This document shows, in pieces, positions 31,425-44,277 of a stretch of DNA of 64,000 nt. The stretch is from NCBI RefSeq assembly GCF_032884065.1, contig NW_027062662.1, forward strand, positions 1,666,552-1,730,551. Direction: 5' to 3'. Within the stretch, counting starts at the first letter, position 1; every line of letters starts with the position of its first letter. This stretch comes from Artemia franciscana (Eukaryota > Arthropoda > Branchiopoda > Anostraca > Artemiidae). A model generated the notes under the pieces. The model was not told where the DNA came from and ran no database searches. It worked only from the letters and a program-made list of their open reading frames with translations. A program made the translations under genes and the position numbers.

Positions 31425-32962
31425 CTAATTCGATTCAAAATTAAAAGTTCTAGTAGGCTAAAGTTTGACTCTTCCTCTAAATTCTACTTTATTAAACAGT
31501 AAAAAACTTAAGCGCAAAGAGCGGGGCGTTGAGAAGGGAACAGCCCCTTTCATACACGGAGTAATTTCTGTTCGTTTTAAGTTTTCATGTCGCTTCTTAC
31601 TTTCAATTAAAAAACTAGTTTTTTTTATTTAATTTCTGAACGTTTTTGAATTAATGCATATTTGATTTTGGCTCTCAGTACATTAATTATTAAAATGAAA
31701 TTTGCATATTAATTCTTTTTTTTGGCTAAATGGCTTTCTCTTAGTTTTGATCAGACAATTCTGTGAAATAAGGGGTGGGAAAGGAGGCCTAGTTGCCCTC
31801 CAATTTTTCAGTTACTTAAAAAGGCAACTAGAACTTTTAGTTTTTAACGAAGGTTTTTATTAGTAAAAAAAGATACGTAACTTAAGAATTAACTTACGTA
31901 ACAAACTTTTATATTCTTATTATATGTTTATTATGTATATGAGGGGGTTTGTCCCTTCGTTAATACCTCGCTCTTTACACTAAAGCTTAAGTTTTGTCCC
32001 AATTCTTTAAGAATGACCCCTGAATCAGAAAGGCCGTAGAACAAATAGTTGAAATTAATAAAAATACTTTAGCATAAAGAGCGAGGTATTTAGGAGGAGA
32101 AGAACCCCTCATATGCGAAATAATCTTTGTTCGTTTTAAGTTTTAATGCCACTCCTTACTTTCAATTGAAAAAAAATTTTCATGTTTATTTTTTCATTGT
32201 TTTTTATATAGTAATGCTGGAAAATCCTGCGCCGTTTTCATTGCATTTCTCTTCCCTCATAACATATTCTTCCAAGGAAAAAGTCTCCCACATTGACCCC
32301 TCCCCACAACACCCTCCCCCAAACCAAAAACTCCCCCTGAAAACGTCTGTACACTTCCCAATAATCATTATTGCATGTAAACAATGGTCAAAGTTCGTAA
32401 TTTGCAGCCCCTCCCCCGAGGACTGTGGGGGAGTAAGTCATCCCCAAAGACATAGTTATTGTGGTTTTCGACTATGCTAAAGAAAATGGCTATCTCAAGA
32501 TTTTGATCTGTTGACTTTGGGAAAAAAAATGAGCGTGAAAGGGGGCCTAGGTGCCCTCCAATTTTTTTGTCATTTAAAAAGGGCACCAGAACTTTTCATT
32601 TCCGTTAGACAAAGATCTGTCTTCTGGCAAAAAATACGAAATTCCAAATTTTTGTATATAGGAGCTTGGAATTTTTAGAATAGGGTTCTTTGATACGCTG
32701 AATGCGATGGCATGATTTTCGTTAAGATTCAATGACTTTTAGGGGGTGTTTTTACCTATTCTGTAAAATAAGGCAAATTTTCTCAGGCTCGTAACTTTTG
32801 ATCACAAATACTAAATTTGATGAAACATATATATTTAAAATCAGCGTGAAAATCCGATTCTTTTGATGCATCTTATAGTATCAAAATTTCGTTTTTTAGA
32901 GTTTCGTTTACTATTAAGCCGGGTCGCTCCTGACTACAGTTCGTTACCACGAACTGTTTGAC
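31425..32962 (+). mobile_element. family A element, 5'-truncated
   Basis: Collinear with 2365-4110 but entering inside the first foldback. It retains the second foldback (TTTAGCATAAAGAGCGAGG at about 32070) and the full right end GTCGCTCCTGACTACAG with GTTCGTTACCACGAAC. It abuts family D at 32965. Confidence 0.7.
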
Positions 32963-32964
32963 TA

Positions 32965-34010
32965 ATTTAATTTATGACTTACAGGTACTAACTGAGCCAA
33001 CTGATAGCCAAACTGCTAGGATTTTCCTTTTTCATTATGTTTCATACGTGTTTTCATATATGTTCAATACATATGTTTTTGTGCGAGTTTCCTCATTATT
33101 TGTATTTTCATTGTAGTATTCTTTTGCATTTTTAATTTAATTTTATTACTTACAGGCATTAAGTGAGCCAGCTGATAGCCAAACCTCTGGGGGTTTCCTT
33201 TTTCACTATGTTTCATACATGTTTTCATTTATGTTTTAATATATATGTTTTCATGCATAGTTCCTCATTATTAGCATTTTCATTGTAGTATTCTTTTGCA
33301 TTATTAGTTTAATTTTATGACTTACAGGTACTAAGTAAGCCAGCTGATAACCAAACGTCTGGGGGTTTCCTTTTTCACTATGTTTCATACATGTTTTCAT
33401 ATATGTTTTAATATATATGTTTTCATGCATGGTTCCTCATTATTAGTATTTTCATTGTAGTATCTTTTGCATTATTAGTTTAATTTTGTAACTTACAGGT
33501 ACTAAGTGAGCCAGCTGATAGCCAAACCTCTGGGGTTCCTTTCCTTTTTCATGATCCTTTGTCAGCAGGGATCCCACATCTTTTGCACCTTCGGCTTGTG
33601 TGGAATCTTCCGTCAAAAGCAAAACTAAAAGAATGCAATAAAGACATCGTAACCTAAAATGACAGAAGAAATTTCCCGGTAAAAGAAATGAAAGCAGCTC
33701 AAACTGTAAAAGGAGCTTAAAAAAGAAAAAAAAACTAAGACATAAAGATAAAAAGGAATATCAAAACAAGAGGAAAGGGTGTAAATAACTTCTTATTCTA
33801 TATTACCTTTGCATTTATAGTTAAAAAGTCAAAAATGCTAAAAAATAGACAAACCCTTTTATGAAAGTGAACAGTAAAAAACACAAAGAATAATAGAAGT
33901 TTAAATATTTTGGCATATCTGGAAGCCTTTATCAACAGAAGAAAACAATAAAATAACAAAAGAACGGTTTAATTAAACCAAAAAAGTTTATTTATATTAT
34001 CTCTCTGTGT
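32965..34010 (+). mobile_element. family D element, short copy
   Basis: Four units of about 170-173 bp begin at about 32986, 33156, 33329 and 33500, each with TTATGACTTACAGGTACTAA, GTGAGCCAGCTGATAGCCAA and TTTCCTTTTTCA blocks. They are followed by a unique 3' part (ATGATCCTTTGTCAGCAGGG ... GGAAGCCTTTATCAAC). The same 3' part occurs at 60090-60530. No coding capacity. Confidence 0.7.
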
Positions 34011-34737
34011 ATGCATTAATTTCTTTCTGGTTATTTTTCTTCTTATGTTTCAGCAATTTCTTTTCTCTCTTCAATGAAACTTTTTGAGATAAGAGCGAAA
34101 TTTTCAAATTTTCATTACTATTTTGGAACATATTTTTTTCGAAGTCTCTCAAAAAACTTTAAAAAAACATCAGAAATTTGTTTATTTGCACGTTTTCTTA
34201 CGTTTTTACGAGTCGGACAAATATCTTGGGTGGGGAGAAGGTTAAACCCCGTACCCCACCCCCTGGACACATTATGCCCATTTATGGTTGATTGAATTTG
34301 GTAGCATAATGGCTATTTTTAGTCAAAATTAGTATATCTATGAAAAGCCAATATTTTTTTTTACTAAAACAAATCAAAATTTGATGGGACTATTTTTTCT
34401 GACGCCCCCCCCCTTTCCACGGAAAATAAAGTTTTCCAAGTTTGAGAATTTTATTTCAGTTGCTTTTTTGTTTTTTACTTTAGTTGAGAAGTGCCAAGGA
34501 AAGTGAAAAAGAGGAATTTACACACCACAAGTATCTTAAAAATCTAGGAAAAAACCGCAATTCAATTTTTTTTCTAAAGGCTTCCACCTGAAGTTCTTTA
34601 ATTCTTGCCAGTAGCAGACACCAGGATAAAAAAGAGAAAACAAGATGAAAAAAATAAGAACAAATAGGGGAAATAAGAACAAATAAATGTAGGGGGAAAA
34701 TCATCAAATTAAGCTAGATACATACGGCAACAAATTA
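34011..34737. other. no gene; empty site for a family B insertion
   Basis: The stretch 34130-34240 (CAGAAATTTGTTTAT ... CGGACAAATATCTTGGG) matches the two flanks of the family B element at 61107-62976 but lacks the insertion. Otherwise nothing was recognised. Confidence 0.5.
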
Positions 34738-34860
34738 ATTTAATAAAGTTTAGCTTTCCTTTGAAAGCATAGTTGGCTTTAGGAACAAAACAATTCTTAT
34801 TTTACGGACGAAAGCATTGTCAAACTCTAGGAGTTAGTTTTGCTTATCTTCCAAGTGTAA
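34738..34860 (+). repeat. dispersed repeat E, copy 2
   Basis: Similar to 1501-1625 (AGCTTTCCTTTGAAAGCAT, ACGGACGAAAGCATTGTCAA). The class is unknown. Confidence 0.5.
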
Positions 34861-35529
34861 AGCTACCTAAATCACCATTAAAAATAAATTAAACCCAAAA
34901 CGAACAGAAATTGCAGTAGATAACCTAGTCATACTCAAAAAGAGCAAAAATTAACAGGAGTAGGGCAGACAACCGACGTCCCATCTCAAGACCAAAACTT
35001 AATTTGTACTTTACTTTAAAAAAAAATTGTAAGCTTATTATGGATATACCGATATTCATCCCTTAAAAAGTCTTAATAATTCTTTATTTGTTAAGACAAA
35101 AAAGGAAAAACATTGAAAATTCTTGACCGGCAATTTGATCCCCGCTGAAAGGAAATTAATCCCCAAAATTTTCACTCCTCTGAAATCCCCCTCCCTGCAG
35201 AAAACTCCCCCTCGAAAAATGTCCGTATGTTTCTTAATAAAAACTACTATCTGTAAGTAATGGACAAAATAAATAAACTAAAGAAGACACTTAAACCTTT
35301 ACACAAGAGGGTACACAAGAGATACACAAGAGGGTGCAATTTATCGCCAAAACATCCCAGCTCTCACTAAACCGTCAGATAAATTCCAAAATTAGCTCGA
35401 ACGAAGGGAGGGTGAGGTAGAAATTAATGCATAATTCCCAGGGCCGTAGCCAGTATTTTCTCTTTTTTTTCTTTTGGGGGGGGGAGGGTCAAAAACAAAC
35501 TTTAAAAAACACACCAAAAATCTGAAACT
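34861..35529. other. no gene seen
   Basis: The stretch 35120-35260 resembles part of the diverged family A copy (TTCACTCCTCTGAAATCCCC, CCCCTCGAAAAATGTCCG). AGGGCCGTAGCCAGTATTTT at about 35440 resembles a transposon end but has no partner. Confidence 0.4.
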
Positions 35530-38500
35530 GATATGAGTAGTGATGCCTCACAGCTTTTAAAGAGGCATATAGGTGATGTACAATTGGAGCTACTGCCCCC
35601 TCAAGATATTTTATCGTGCACCTGGCTCTTACACAATACTATAGTGCACTTGTAACGGTATAGTACACTTGTATGTTACGTAATAGAGTTTGTTTACTTA
35701 TGCACATGAATGCAGGTTGTTTTTACGTAATAGGGTTTGTTTACTTATGCAAATGGGTCCAGGTGATAGGGGGTATTTTTCCTTTGATTGTTTAAAAACC
35801 CAGGGAAGGCCAAAAAAACTCTCAGGGGTCGCTAGTCAAGGAAGCAAACGTAACTATTACATTATAGGGAGTATTAAGTTCAAGTCATTCCTCAATATGC
35901 TTTTCAAAGCGTTTCAAGACATTTCAAGATGTTTATTCAAAGACATTTTCCTTTAATGCGTTTTTCTTCAAGATTTCTTTGGTTGTAAAGTAATAGGAGA
36001 ATGTTTACTTATGTTATAAAGATGACGCATTCTCGTGTAACTTGTTACAAGTCAGGGCCCGCCAGTCAATTGGGGAATCTTGGTTGTAATTGAGGATAGC
36101 ACACACGTGAAGTGTTACATACATACACCTGTATGATACGTAATAGGAGATTGTTTATCTAAGTCAAGGGTGACAAAATCTCGCATGACTTATTTCTTCA
36201 GGCACCCGTGGGGAATCCCCGGTCGTAATTGAGGATAGCGCACACGTGGGATGCTATATAATGCTTTAACAGATGTTTCATTTTATTTAAGATTTTTTAC
36301 TACCCTTTTTCTCAGGGAACCTTTATAATGCAAAGATTTTTGGCTACTTTAGGATTCGAAACAGATCTCCCCCTATGAAACTGTCCGCTAGACAACTGAA
36401 CCAAGCCGGAATTATATTCTACCCTTTTTTCTCAGGGAACCTTTATAATACAAAGATTTTTGGCCACTTTAGGATTCGAAACAGATCTCCCCCTGTGAAA
36501 CTGTCCGCTAGACAACTGAACCAAGAAGCAATTGATGTTATTTTGACTCTAGGAATACCTTCTACGTGATGACCTAATCCACGCATGGAGAAGTTCCTGC
36601 TCACTTTCTAGAACGATTAAATGGATCGCATGTTTCCAACCCTTTCAATATGAGAGCGACCAAGCATCCCAATACAAATAATTTTTGATATATTAAGCAC
36701 ACCCGCCTGTTACATTGCATCAATTTAAATCTTGTTACTAGCAAAATCATATTTTGAATGGGCTTTAAGTGTTACTTGCAATAGTAATAACAAAACAAAA
36801 TGTCAACTTAACAATACGTTTTCTCTCTAGTAAAAGAAACATGCAAATGAAAAAAGAGACGTTTTTTTTGCATTCGGTTATTTCTGAGAGGTTTTACTGA
36901 ATATGCCACGTTTCTTTGAGCCAAGACTATGCATATTCACGTCACGGTGACAATTGTGGCTGGCCCACCCTAGCAAGCACTTCCCAGGGGAAAGGTTGCT
37001 ATTAGGTGTAAATTTAAGCCATATTAAGAGATATTTCTGAAAGGTCTTAATGAAAATGCCTCATTTCTATTGCTCTATTAGACGCACCTGCATGCTAAAC
37101 TGTATTAATTTAGATCTTAGTATTAGCAAAATCATATTTTGAGTGAGCCTTAGATATTACGCTTTATGCAACAGAAGTGTCATTACTTGCAATAGTGATA
37201 AAAGGAAAAAATGACTACTTCACAGAACTTTTTATCGCTATTAAATGAAACACGCAAATGAAGAACAGAAAGACACATTTTTATACTTGGTTGATCTGAG
37301 AGGTTTTAATGAAAATGCCGCGTTTTTTTGAGCCAAGACTATGCATATCAATGCCACCATGACAATATATGGCTGGCCCACCCTAGCAAGCAATTATAAA
37401 GAGGGAAGATTATTATTAGAAGTAAATTTAAACTACATTAGGAGATAACTCTGAGAGTTCTTAATAAAAATGCCCCGTTTCTATTAGACGTACCTGCAAG
37501 CTTCATTGTCTTAATTTAAACCTCGATATTAGCAAAATCACATTTTGAATGTATTACGCTTTATGCAGCAGAACCCTCATTATTTACAATAGTAATAATA
37601 ATAAAAAAATGTAAATGTCACAGTATATTTTCTTGCCAGTACTTGAAACACGCAATCGAAGAAAAAAAGACACATTTTTGCGGTTGGTCATTTCTGAGAG
37701 GCTGTACTGAAAATTCTTCATTTCTTTGAGCCAAGACCATGCATTTCTGGTGGACAAGCAAACATTTGAATAACTTTTTTCTTCATCTTCTGCATAATCT
37801 CGTTAGAAGTAAGTTTAAGCCACAGTAAGAGATATTTTTGAGAGTCTTTTTAATGAAAATGCCCCTTTTCTTTGACTGGCTGTTAGATTTCAGTCCCTCT
37901 TCGTAAGAAATTCTTATAATACCTCCCACTTTAACTGCATATTGCGAAACGTGATGCCTCCATGGCAATTCAAGCTGCTGTGGCACATTATGGATGACAT
38001 ACGACACCCTCCAGCACCCTTATTATTATTCAGGTGTTTTCACCAAAAGTATGCTTTAATTCCATTGGTTTATGTTTTCTCAAGCCATACCCTCATGGTA
38101 CACCATGCTAATTAGCACCATCATGGCAAAGACACCCTTTGTCATCCTCATCCTTCCTAAGGAATTTTTCATATATATTCTGGCGGAAACATCCATTTTT
38201 ACTAGAATCAATCGGTTCGTATTTTTCTCAAGTCATCCCCCTTGTGGCGCAACATGTCGATTCACGCCATAATGGCACGCTATGGCTGGCCTGAAGCATT
38301 CCTAAGACACTCAATGACTGACATAGGGAAACCTCGGGCTAGGATTTTCACACATATGGTGTCTGTTTACACTAGAATCGATAGTTTAAACGTAATGGAA
38401 AATCCCCAATAGCTCTTCTTCTGATGATTCCTAGCAATTAAAGATAGCGTGGCATCTTTGACGCCCTCTAGCGTGGTATCAACGACGCCCTCTAGTGGAC

Positions 38501-38930
38501 ATTATCACGCCTAAGGAGTTTCAATCTTTTTTCGAAAAAATAACCTTATAGACTAGAAATTATTATTGTTTTTACTTTAATAGCGGAAACTTACTATTTC
38601 ATTGTTAGATTGCGACGCTCCATAGCGATTTATGCGGCAGTGGCAATATCTGGGTGGCCAATTGCATCCCTTTAATACATACTATCAATTCTAAGGCATT
38701 TTACAGATTTCTTCTTGACAATGCTTTAAATCAATTAGTTCGTGTTTTTTCGAGCCATCTCCTCATGATACACCATGTCAATTCACGCCTCAGTGGCAAT
38801 ATATGCCTGCCCCATCGCATCCCTGTGATACACATTATCATTCCTGTGACATTATCAACCTTCCTCTGGTTCCAGGATTTTTATCTGGCTGCCCCCTTGC
38901 ACTCTCTGACTACACATCGACAATAGCTAG
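35530..38930 (+). repeat. left arm of the foldback with tandem units
   Basis: The outer part has two TTACGTAATAG-GTTTGTTTACTTATGCA units (about 50 bp). About 36000-36260 holds a duplicated AATTGAGGATAGCNCACACG segment. About 36300-36540 has two 120-bp units containing CTCAGGGAACCTTTATAAT and CTGTCCGCTAGACAACTGAA. The stretch 36860-37770 has units of about 400 bp (TCTGAGAGGTTTTA at about 36883, 37295 and 37693). The stretch 37900-38930 has further diverged units with CTCAAGCCAT and CACCATGTCAATTCACGCC. Frames within are repeat by-products. The part 36020-36860 has no counterpart in the right arm. Confidence 0.65.
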
Positions 38931-39683
38931 TTTGTTTTTTGTTTTGCCTTTTCGATCAGTGTCATTTGTACTTTGGAAGGATAAACACTTACATCTTATT
39001 TTAAAAGGTGAAGATGAACAGAAAGTACGTGCACTCGATAAAGTTATCGTTGCTTTGAATCTTCGCAAAGAGAAGTATTTGAACTATGAAACAAGCATTA
39101 ATGGGGATCTTATTGGAAATAAATCCGCGCATTGTCGGGACAGTAAGGAGTTAAATTCCTTTGGAGTACTTAAAAAGATTCAAATAATGATGGTGAATAT
39201 GTGAGAGGATATAAAAAGATGATAGTGCTTAAAGAGAATACAAGTCTAAAACCTTTAGTTTATGAGGAAATCCAACTTCTTGATTATCCTGCTGGTAACA
39301 TATTACCCATTGATAGATCATATTGCCGTCTTTCTGGTATTATCATTCAAATGATAGCAAAGAGAAAAGGAAAGGCCTACTGCTGCACCAACGTTATAAC
39401 GCATATCTTATCTGTGTACCGAAACTACAACCTATGTAAAAATCATGTCGTAATAGACAGTAAAAGTAAAATAAAGAAGGCATTGGCAGACAATATCACC
39501 AAGAAACATATAGATGTATTGATGAAAAACAAAGTTTTGGCACATATTACTACTACTATCACGGGTTTATCAGCAGATACAGTCCTTGAACTTGATAAAT
39601 CGTTGATGAAATGTATGGCGAGGTCGTTAAAAGATGTGTATGACCCCAAAGTGGAATATGTGACATCTCAAGAGAAAACATGA
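38803..39683 (+). pseudogene. core gene of the foldback element, unidentified, frameshifted
   Basis: Two long frames overlap. The first ends at 39204. The second is open from just after 39173 to TGA at 39683; its own first ATG is at 39219. Loss of one A in the run at 39172-39176 would explain the break, since continuous protein-like sequence resumes as DSNNDGEYVRGYKK. About 290 codons in total. The first part to about 38955 derives from arm repeat. A pyrimidine tract TTTTTTGTTTTGCCTTTTCG then CAG at about 38960 could be a splice acceptor. Later segments include ALDKVIVALNLRKEKYL and LLDYPAGNILPIDRSYCRL. An AATAAA follows at 39754. No family was recognised; no transposase motif was identified. 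Confidence 0.45.
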
Positions 39684-39753
39684 TGAAGTGTTTTATGGAA
39701 TGGATTCAAATTATTCATTTTCTTAACGATGTTATTCCACATGAAATTATTTA

Positions 39754-39759
39754 AATAAA
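39754..39759 (+). promoter_or_regulatory. poly(A) signal candidate
   Basis: AATAAA about 70 bases beyond the TGA of the core frame. It supports that frame having been an expressed gene. Confidence 0.4.
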
Positions 39760-39944
39760 AATATTAAATTACAGTACTTCGTTATGTTTCCATTATTTTT
39801 AGGGTATCCTAACAAGTCCAACATTTAGAAGGTTTATTCCAAAGTCAAATATGCAAGAAAATGAATTTTGGGAGCCAAAGATACTATTTCCAGGCTCATA
39901 TGGGAATCTATTTAGAGTGGTTAGCTGGATTTTTTTCCAAAATC

Positions 39945-39961
39945 CACACACACACACACAG

Positions 39962-39996
<35 letters not shown>

Positions 39997-40050
39997 CACA
40001 CACACACAACACACACACACACACACAACACACACACACACACACACACA

Positions 40051-40076
<26 letters not shown>
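39945..40076. repeat. (CA)n microsatellite
   Basis: A CA repeat of about 130 bp with AACACAC and AGACAC interruptions. The His-Thr and Cys-Val frames across it are artefacts. Confidence 0.95.
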
Positions 40077-40081
<5 letters not shown>

Positions 40082-40187
40082 TTTATATTTACTTTATTTC
40101 TTTCTATAGCTTCGTCCTTAGTGTCTGGTCACAAACTTTAGCGTTACTCAATTTTTTAGCTCTTAAAAGGACGTCTCACAGCTGAAG

Positions 40188-41138
40188 CTTTCCAAGTTGA
40201 ATAATGGAATGTGTTTATCACATTTCACTATTAAGCACTGTTTTTCTGGATTATAAAGGTCCCTAGGAACAATCCTAGAAGGTTAGGATAAACTAACCGA
40301 CATAACCTTCACATGGAGGTTGTGTTAGGTTTGGTTAGTAGGCACACCATCTAACCTACCCTAACCTAACCCTCCGTGTGTCGATTAGGTTAACCTGTTA
40401 TATTATCATGTAAGAAAAAGGTTGAATCCTTAAAATGTAGTGCAGGTCTGCATAAAATACCCATCGGAATCTCATTCATTTTTCCAGCTGTTAAATAAGT
40501 TTTGCTGCAGATACCCTGGGGGCAAATATATTTTGACTGCGGGAACCCGGGGTTAGGTTTAGATGGTCCAATATTTGCATGCCAAGATGGCATAATCTCG
40601 CGTGATTTTTTTTCCGAGGGACCTTTATAATCAAGCAAAAATAGGTCTTAATGTCGATGAAACGTGACTTGATAGATCTTACGATTCACATGCCTTGGGA
40701 TCTAAATTGAGTTCAGTGTGTCAACATTGATTTTTTTTTAAATAGTTATATTAGAAAATTCGGTGTAACTGACTGAAAATATATTGGACTGAAACATTTC
40801 TCGTGTGCTTTCATTTTTGAAGTAGCATTCCTATTGTTAGATGAACAATGGTGTGAAGTTTATAGCTATAAATGGAATCTCAAATACAATATATTTTAAT
40901 TATAATAAAAGCTATGCTGTGCAACATTAAATTTTATAAGCTGAAAAGGCTTTTATGATAAATTGTAAGACTTTGCATTGATAATGGTCATGAAATAAAA
41001 AAATGTACAAGAGGAAAATCAAGAAATATGCATTTTTTGGTGTGCAAGCTCTTTATATTAAGGGAATCCTCCCAACAGATAAAATATTAGTAGTGGAGTG
41101 TGATAAGCACATTTCATTATTCAACTTGGAAGACTTCA
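40188..41138. repeat. inverted pair inside the foldback core
   Basis: TCCAAGTTGAATAATGGAAT at about 40190 is mirrored at 41096-41138 by ATTTCATTATTCAACTTGGA, with GTGTTTATCAC / GTGATAAGCAC adjoining. The arms are about 40 bp and 900 bp apart. The 68-residue frame at 41003-41209 lies over the right member and is probably not a gene. Confidence 0.6.
40270..40400. repeat. small TAACC-rich inverted repeat
   Basis: GGTTAGGATAAACTAACCGA, a central AGGTTGTGTTAGGTTTGGTT, and ATCTAACCTACCCTAACCTA at the right can pair in several ways. It looks like a compact MITE. The TTAGG-type words are too few and too interrupted for telomeric repeat. Confidence 0.5.
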
Positions 41139-41249
41139 GATGTGAGAAATACCCCCATTCAATTCATCACCCCGAAGATAGTTCAACATTTTGCGAAGTG
41201 GATGCCTGAGAAGATACCAGATAAATAAAAGTGCATCAGATATCCGAAT

Positions 41250-43123
41250 AACCAAATACTTTGCTCCTTCTAACAAGAATACTTAATAAGCAGCAAAGAC
41301 TTAAGTAAAGCTAACCTTGACCATAGGGTAAAAATTACCCAAGAGCCCTTTTAAAGTCTGAATGCAAACAATTTTTTCTTTTATCTTCGTTTGCGTGTTT
41401 CATTTACTAGTGAAAAAACGAATTGTGAAAATTTTTTTTTACTATTATTACCACTGTGAGTAATGAGGCTTCTAATGCATAAAGCGTAATATTTTAGGGT
41501 CACTCAAAAGGTGATTTTGCCAACACAAAGATTAAAATTATTACAATATAGCGTGCAGGTGCATCTAATAGAGCAATAGAATCGAGGCATATTCATTAAG
41601 ACCCCTCAGAAATAATAGAACACAAAAATTTGTCCTTTTTTTCTTCGTTTGCGTGTCTCAATTACTAGCGAAAAAATGTATTCCGAAGTTGATTATTTTT
41701 TTCTATTATTAATTTGTAAGTAATGAGGCCTCCGCTTCGTATAGTTTTCAAAATGTGATTTTGCTTTTACCGAAATTTTGATTAATGCAATGTAGCATGC
41801 AGTTGTGTCTAATAGAGCAACAGAAACAAGGCTTTTTTATTAAGGCATCTCAGAAATATCTCTTAGTATAGCTAAAATTTACCTATAATAATAACCCTCC
41901 TCCCTGACATTGCTTTCTAGGATGAGCCAGCCGCATATTGTCGAGGTGGTGTGAATTTTTAAAGTCTCGGCTCAAGGAAACCTAACATTTTCATTAAAGC
42001 CTCTTAGAAATAATGGAATGCAAAAAATGTCTCTTTTTTCTTCGTTTGCGTCTTTCATTTATGAAAGACGCGTTGTATCTTTCATTTATTCTTTCATTTA
42101 TGCGCAATTTGAAAGACGCATTGTGTCTTTTCATTGCGTCTTTCATTTATGCGGGAAAACGCATTGTGAAGCTGACATTTTTTTCTATGATTACTTTGTA
42201 ACTAATAAGGCTTCCGCTGTATACAGTGTTCAAAATGTGATTGGTGCGTCTAACAGAGCAATAGAAACTTGGCATTTTCATTAAAACCTCTAAGAAATAT
42301 CTTAATATGCCTTAAATTTGCCTCTAATATCAACCTTCTTCCCTGAAATTGATTTTTAGGGTGGGCCAGCCACATATTCTCACGGTGGCTTGAATATGCA
42401 TAGTGTTCGCTCAAAGAACCGTGGCATTCTCATTAAAATCTCTCAGAAATAAAAAAAAATACAAAAATGTGTCTCTTGTTTCTTCGTTTGCGTGTTTCAT
42501 TTACTATGATGTGAAGTTGACAATTTTTCTTATTCTTACTATTCTAAGTAATGAAGCTCCTGCTGCAAAAATCGTAATACTTAAGGCTCATTCAAAATGT
42601 GAATTTGCCAATACCGAGATTTGAATTAATACAATTTAGCATGCAGGTGCGTCTAATAGAGCAATAGCAACAAGGCATTTTCATTAAGACCTCGCATATA
42701 TATCTCTTAATATGGCTTAAATTTACCTCTAATAACAGCCCTGCCCTTGAAATCGCTTGCTGCGTGGGCCAGTCACATATTGATAAGATGGCGTTAATAT
42801 GCATAGTCTTGGCTCAGATAAAGGTGGCATTTTCATTAGAACTTCTCAGAAATAACCGAGTTCAAAAATTTGTATTTTTTTGTAAATAAAGAAGTAAACA
42901 TTTCCTTATTGCATAACAATAAAAGAAATCTTGAAGAAAAATGTCTTTTAAGAAATGTCTTGAAACGTGTTGAATAACGTCTTGAAGAATGTCTTGAAGG
43001 AAACACTCCCTATGATGTAACGCTTACATTTGCTCCTTGACTATTGGCCCCTGAAGGTTTATTTTGGTACTCGGTGGGTTTTAAAATAGTCGAAGAAAAA
43101 ACACCACCTATCACCTGCATCCA
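41250..43123 (-). repeat. right arm of the foldback, inner part
   Basis: The reverse complement of parts of 35757-37770. Tandem units are marked by CTTCGTTTGCGTGT-type words at about 41387, 41643, 42040 and 42480 and by GGGCCAGCCACATATT and GAAATATCTCTTA. At 42050-42150 a short word (TTTCATTTATG with AAAGACGC) is locally multiplied. The arm ends abruptly where non-LTR sequence begins. Confidence 0.65.
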
Positions 43124-43960
43124 TGTCTAGGCACCCTAATGCCAGCCTTTTTTGGTTGGGGATGCCAATGAACTTAAGAAGAATTCAATTTGCTCATCTC
43201 TAAAATCTTGGAAAATAACTGGAATACCAAGAACTAGGAAAAACACCTCTCTAGATGTCATTCTGACTAATCTGAATTGTATCTACAGCCCTTCTTAAGT
43301 TTTACCTCCATTGGGTGATAGTTACCATCTTTCCCTCCTCCTGCCACTCTATTTTAATTTAAAGCATTCATTTTTAGTAGCTTTGGCTCTTACCAACACC
43401 TTCAAAATGCTGCCGTTCTTTCTTTTGGAACGTGACTGAGAACTAAGAATTGGTTTAATATTTACAATTTGCATAACCTTGATAAAAAAATTATTACCTT
43501 TCACAAAAAGCTAAATGATAAATATATAATTTCTCTCCCAGAAAAAAAGATGTGTGGCAGAAAAAGATGTGTGGCAGAAGTCTAGACCAGCTTGGTTTTG
43601 ACCTACCTGAATCCCCATCAGTTACTGCTAATAAGATTAACAAGTTCCGTGCTTCCGTCGCCCAGAGCCTTCCGGCATTGTCTTACAAATTACCTATTGA
43701 TGATCTTCCACCTGCATTCCCCTCCATATCTCCGTTTGGAAAACTTTGAAAAGCAAGTGTCTGCCCTTTATATGCCCGTTTCCGCTTATTAGTGATTTCA
43801 ACAACTTCCTTTCAAAGCCCTTGTCTGTGCTTTTCAATGAGACTACTGAGTCTGGCAATTATCCGCAAATTCGGAAGCACGGCTTCATAACCCCCTTGAA
43901 AATGAAAGACGGAAAACCTGGTTTTGAAGACGTTCGTCCTATTTCACTCAATCCTGTGTT

Positions 43961-43968
43961 GTCTAAAC
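43961..43968. repeat. hAT target-site duplication, left
   Basis: GTCTAAAC directly precedes CAGTGGTTCCCAACC. It matches exactly the 8 bp after the right end (46318-46325). The word fits the nnnTAnnn pattern described for Buster-type hAT elements. Confidence 0.9.
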
Positions 43969-44277
43969 CAGTGGTTCCCAACCGGTGGTACGCGTACCCC
44001 AGGGGGTACGTGAAACCCTCGCAGGGGGTACGCGAAGGTCCCAAAATTAATTTAGTCTACATCTTTAAAACTTGTTACTGACTCAGTTCCAACATTTCCC
44101 TCAAAATCAGATAACATAACCCATTGTACGTAATTTCAGACTCATTTTCAAAACTTTCGCTTTCAGTAACCCGCTAATTTTTCTCCATAGCCGCAAGGTC
44201 TCGATTTAAACTCAGCGAGTTCAGTATCTTGTCATCTGTTGAAACACGAAGTTCGTGAATTGTGGTTGCAAACAAAG

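Noticed and set aside
39201..39221. Independent start for the second core frame at 39201
   Set aside because: The codon is GTG, not a usual animal start. The frame reads as the continuation of the first after a frameshift.
39851..40141. Thr-His and Cys-Val rich frames
   Set aside because: They are translations of the (CA)n microsatellite.
40300..40385. Telomere-type TTAGG/CCTAA sequence
   Set aside because: Only a few imperfect words within a small hairpin; similar words occur in the MITE at about 800.
41003..41209. 68-residue frame in the foldback core
   Set aside because: It overlaps an inverted repeat pair and has no domain, splice site or conserved partner I can see.
44239..44277. Upstream extension of the hAT transposase
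   Set aside because: It begins at a TTG; the first ATG at 44278 gives the family-typical MDRFL start.
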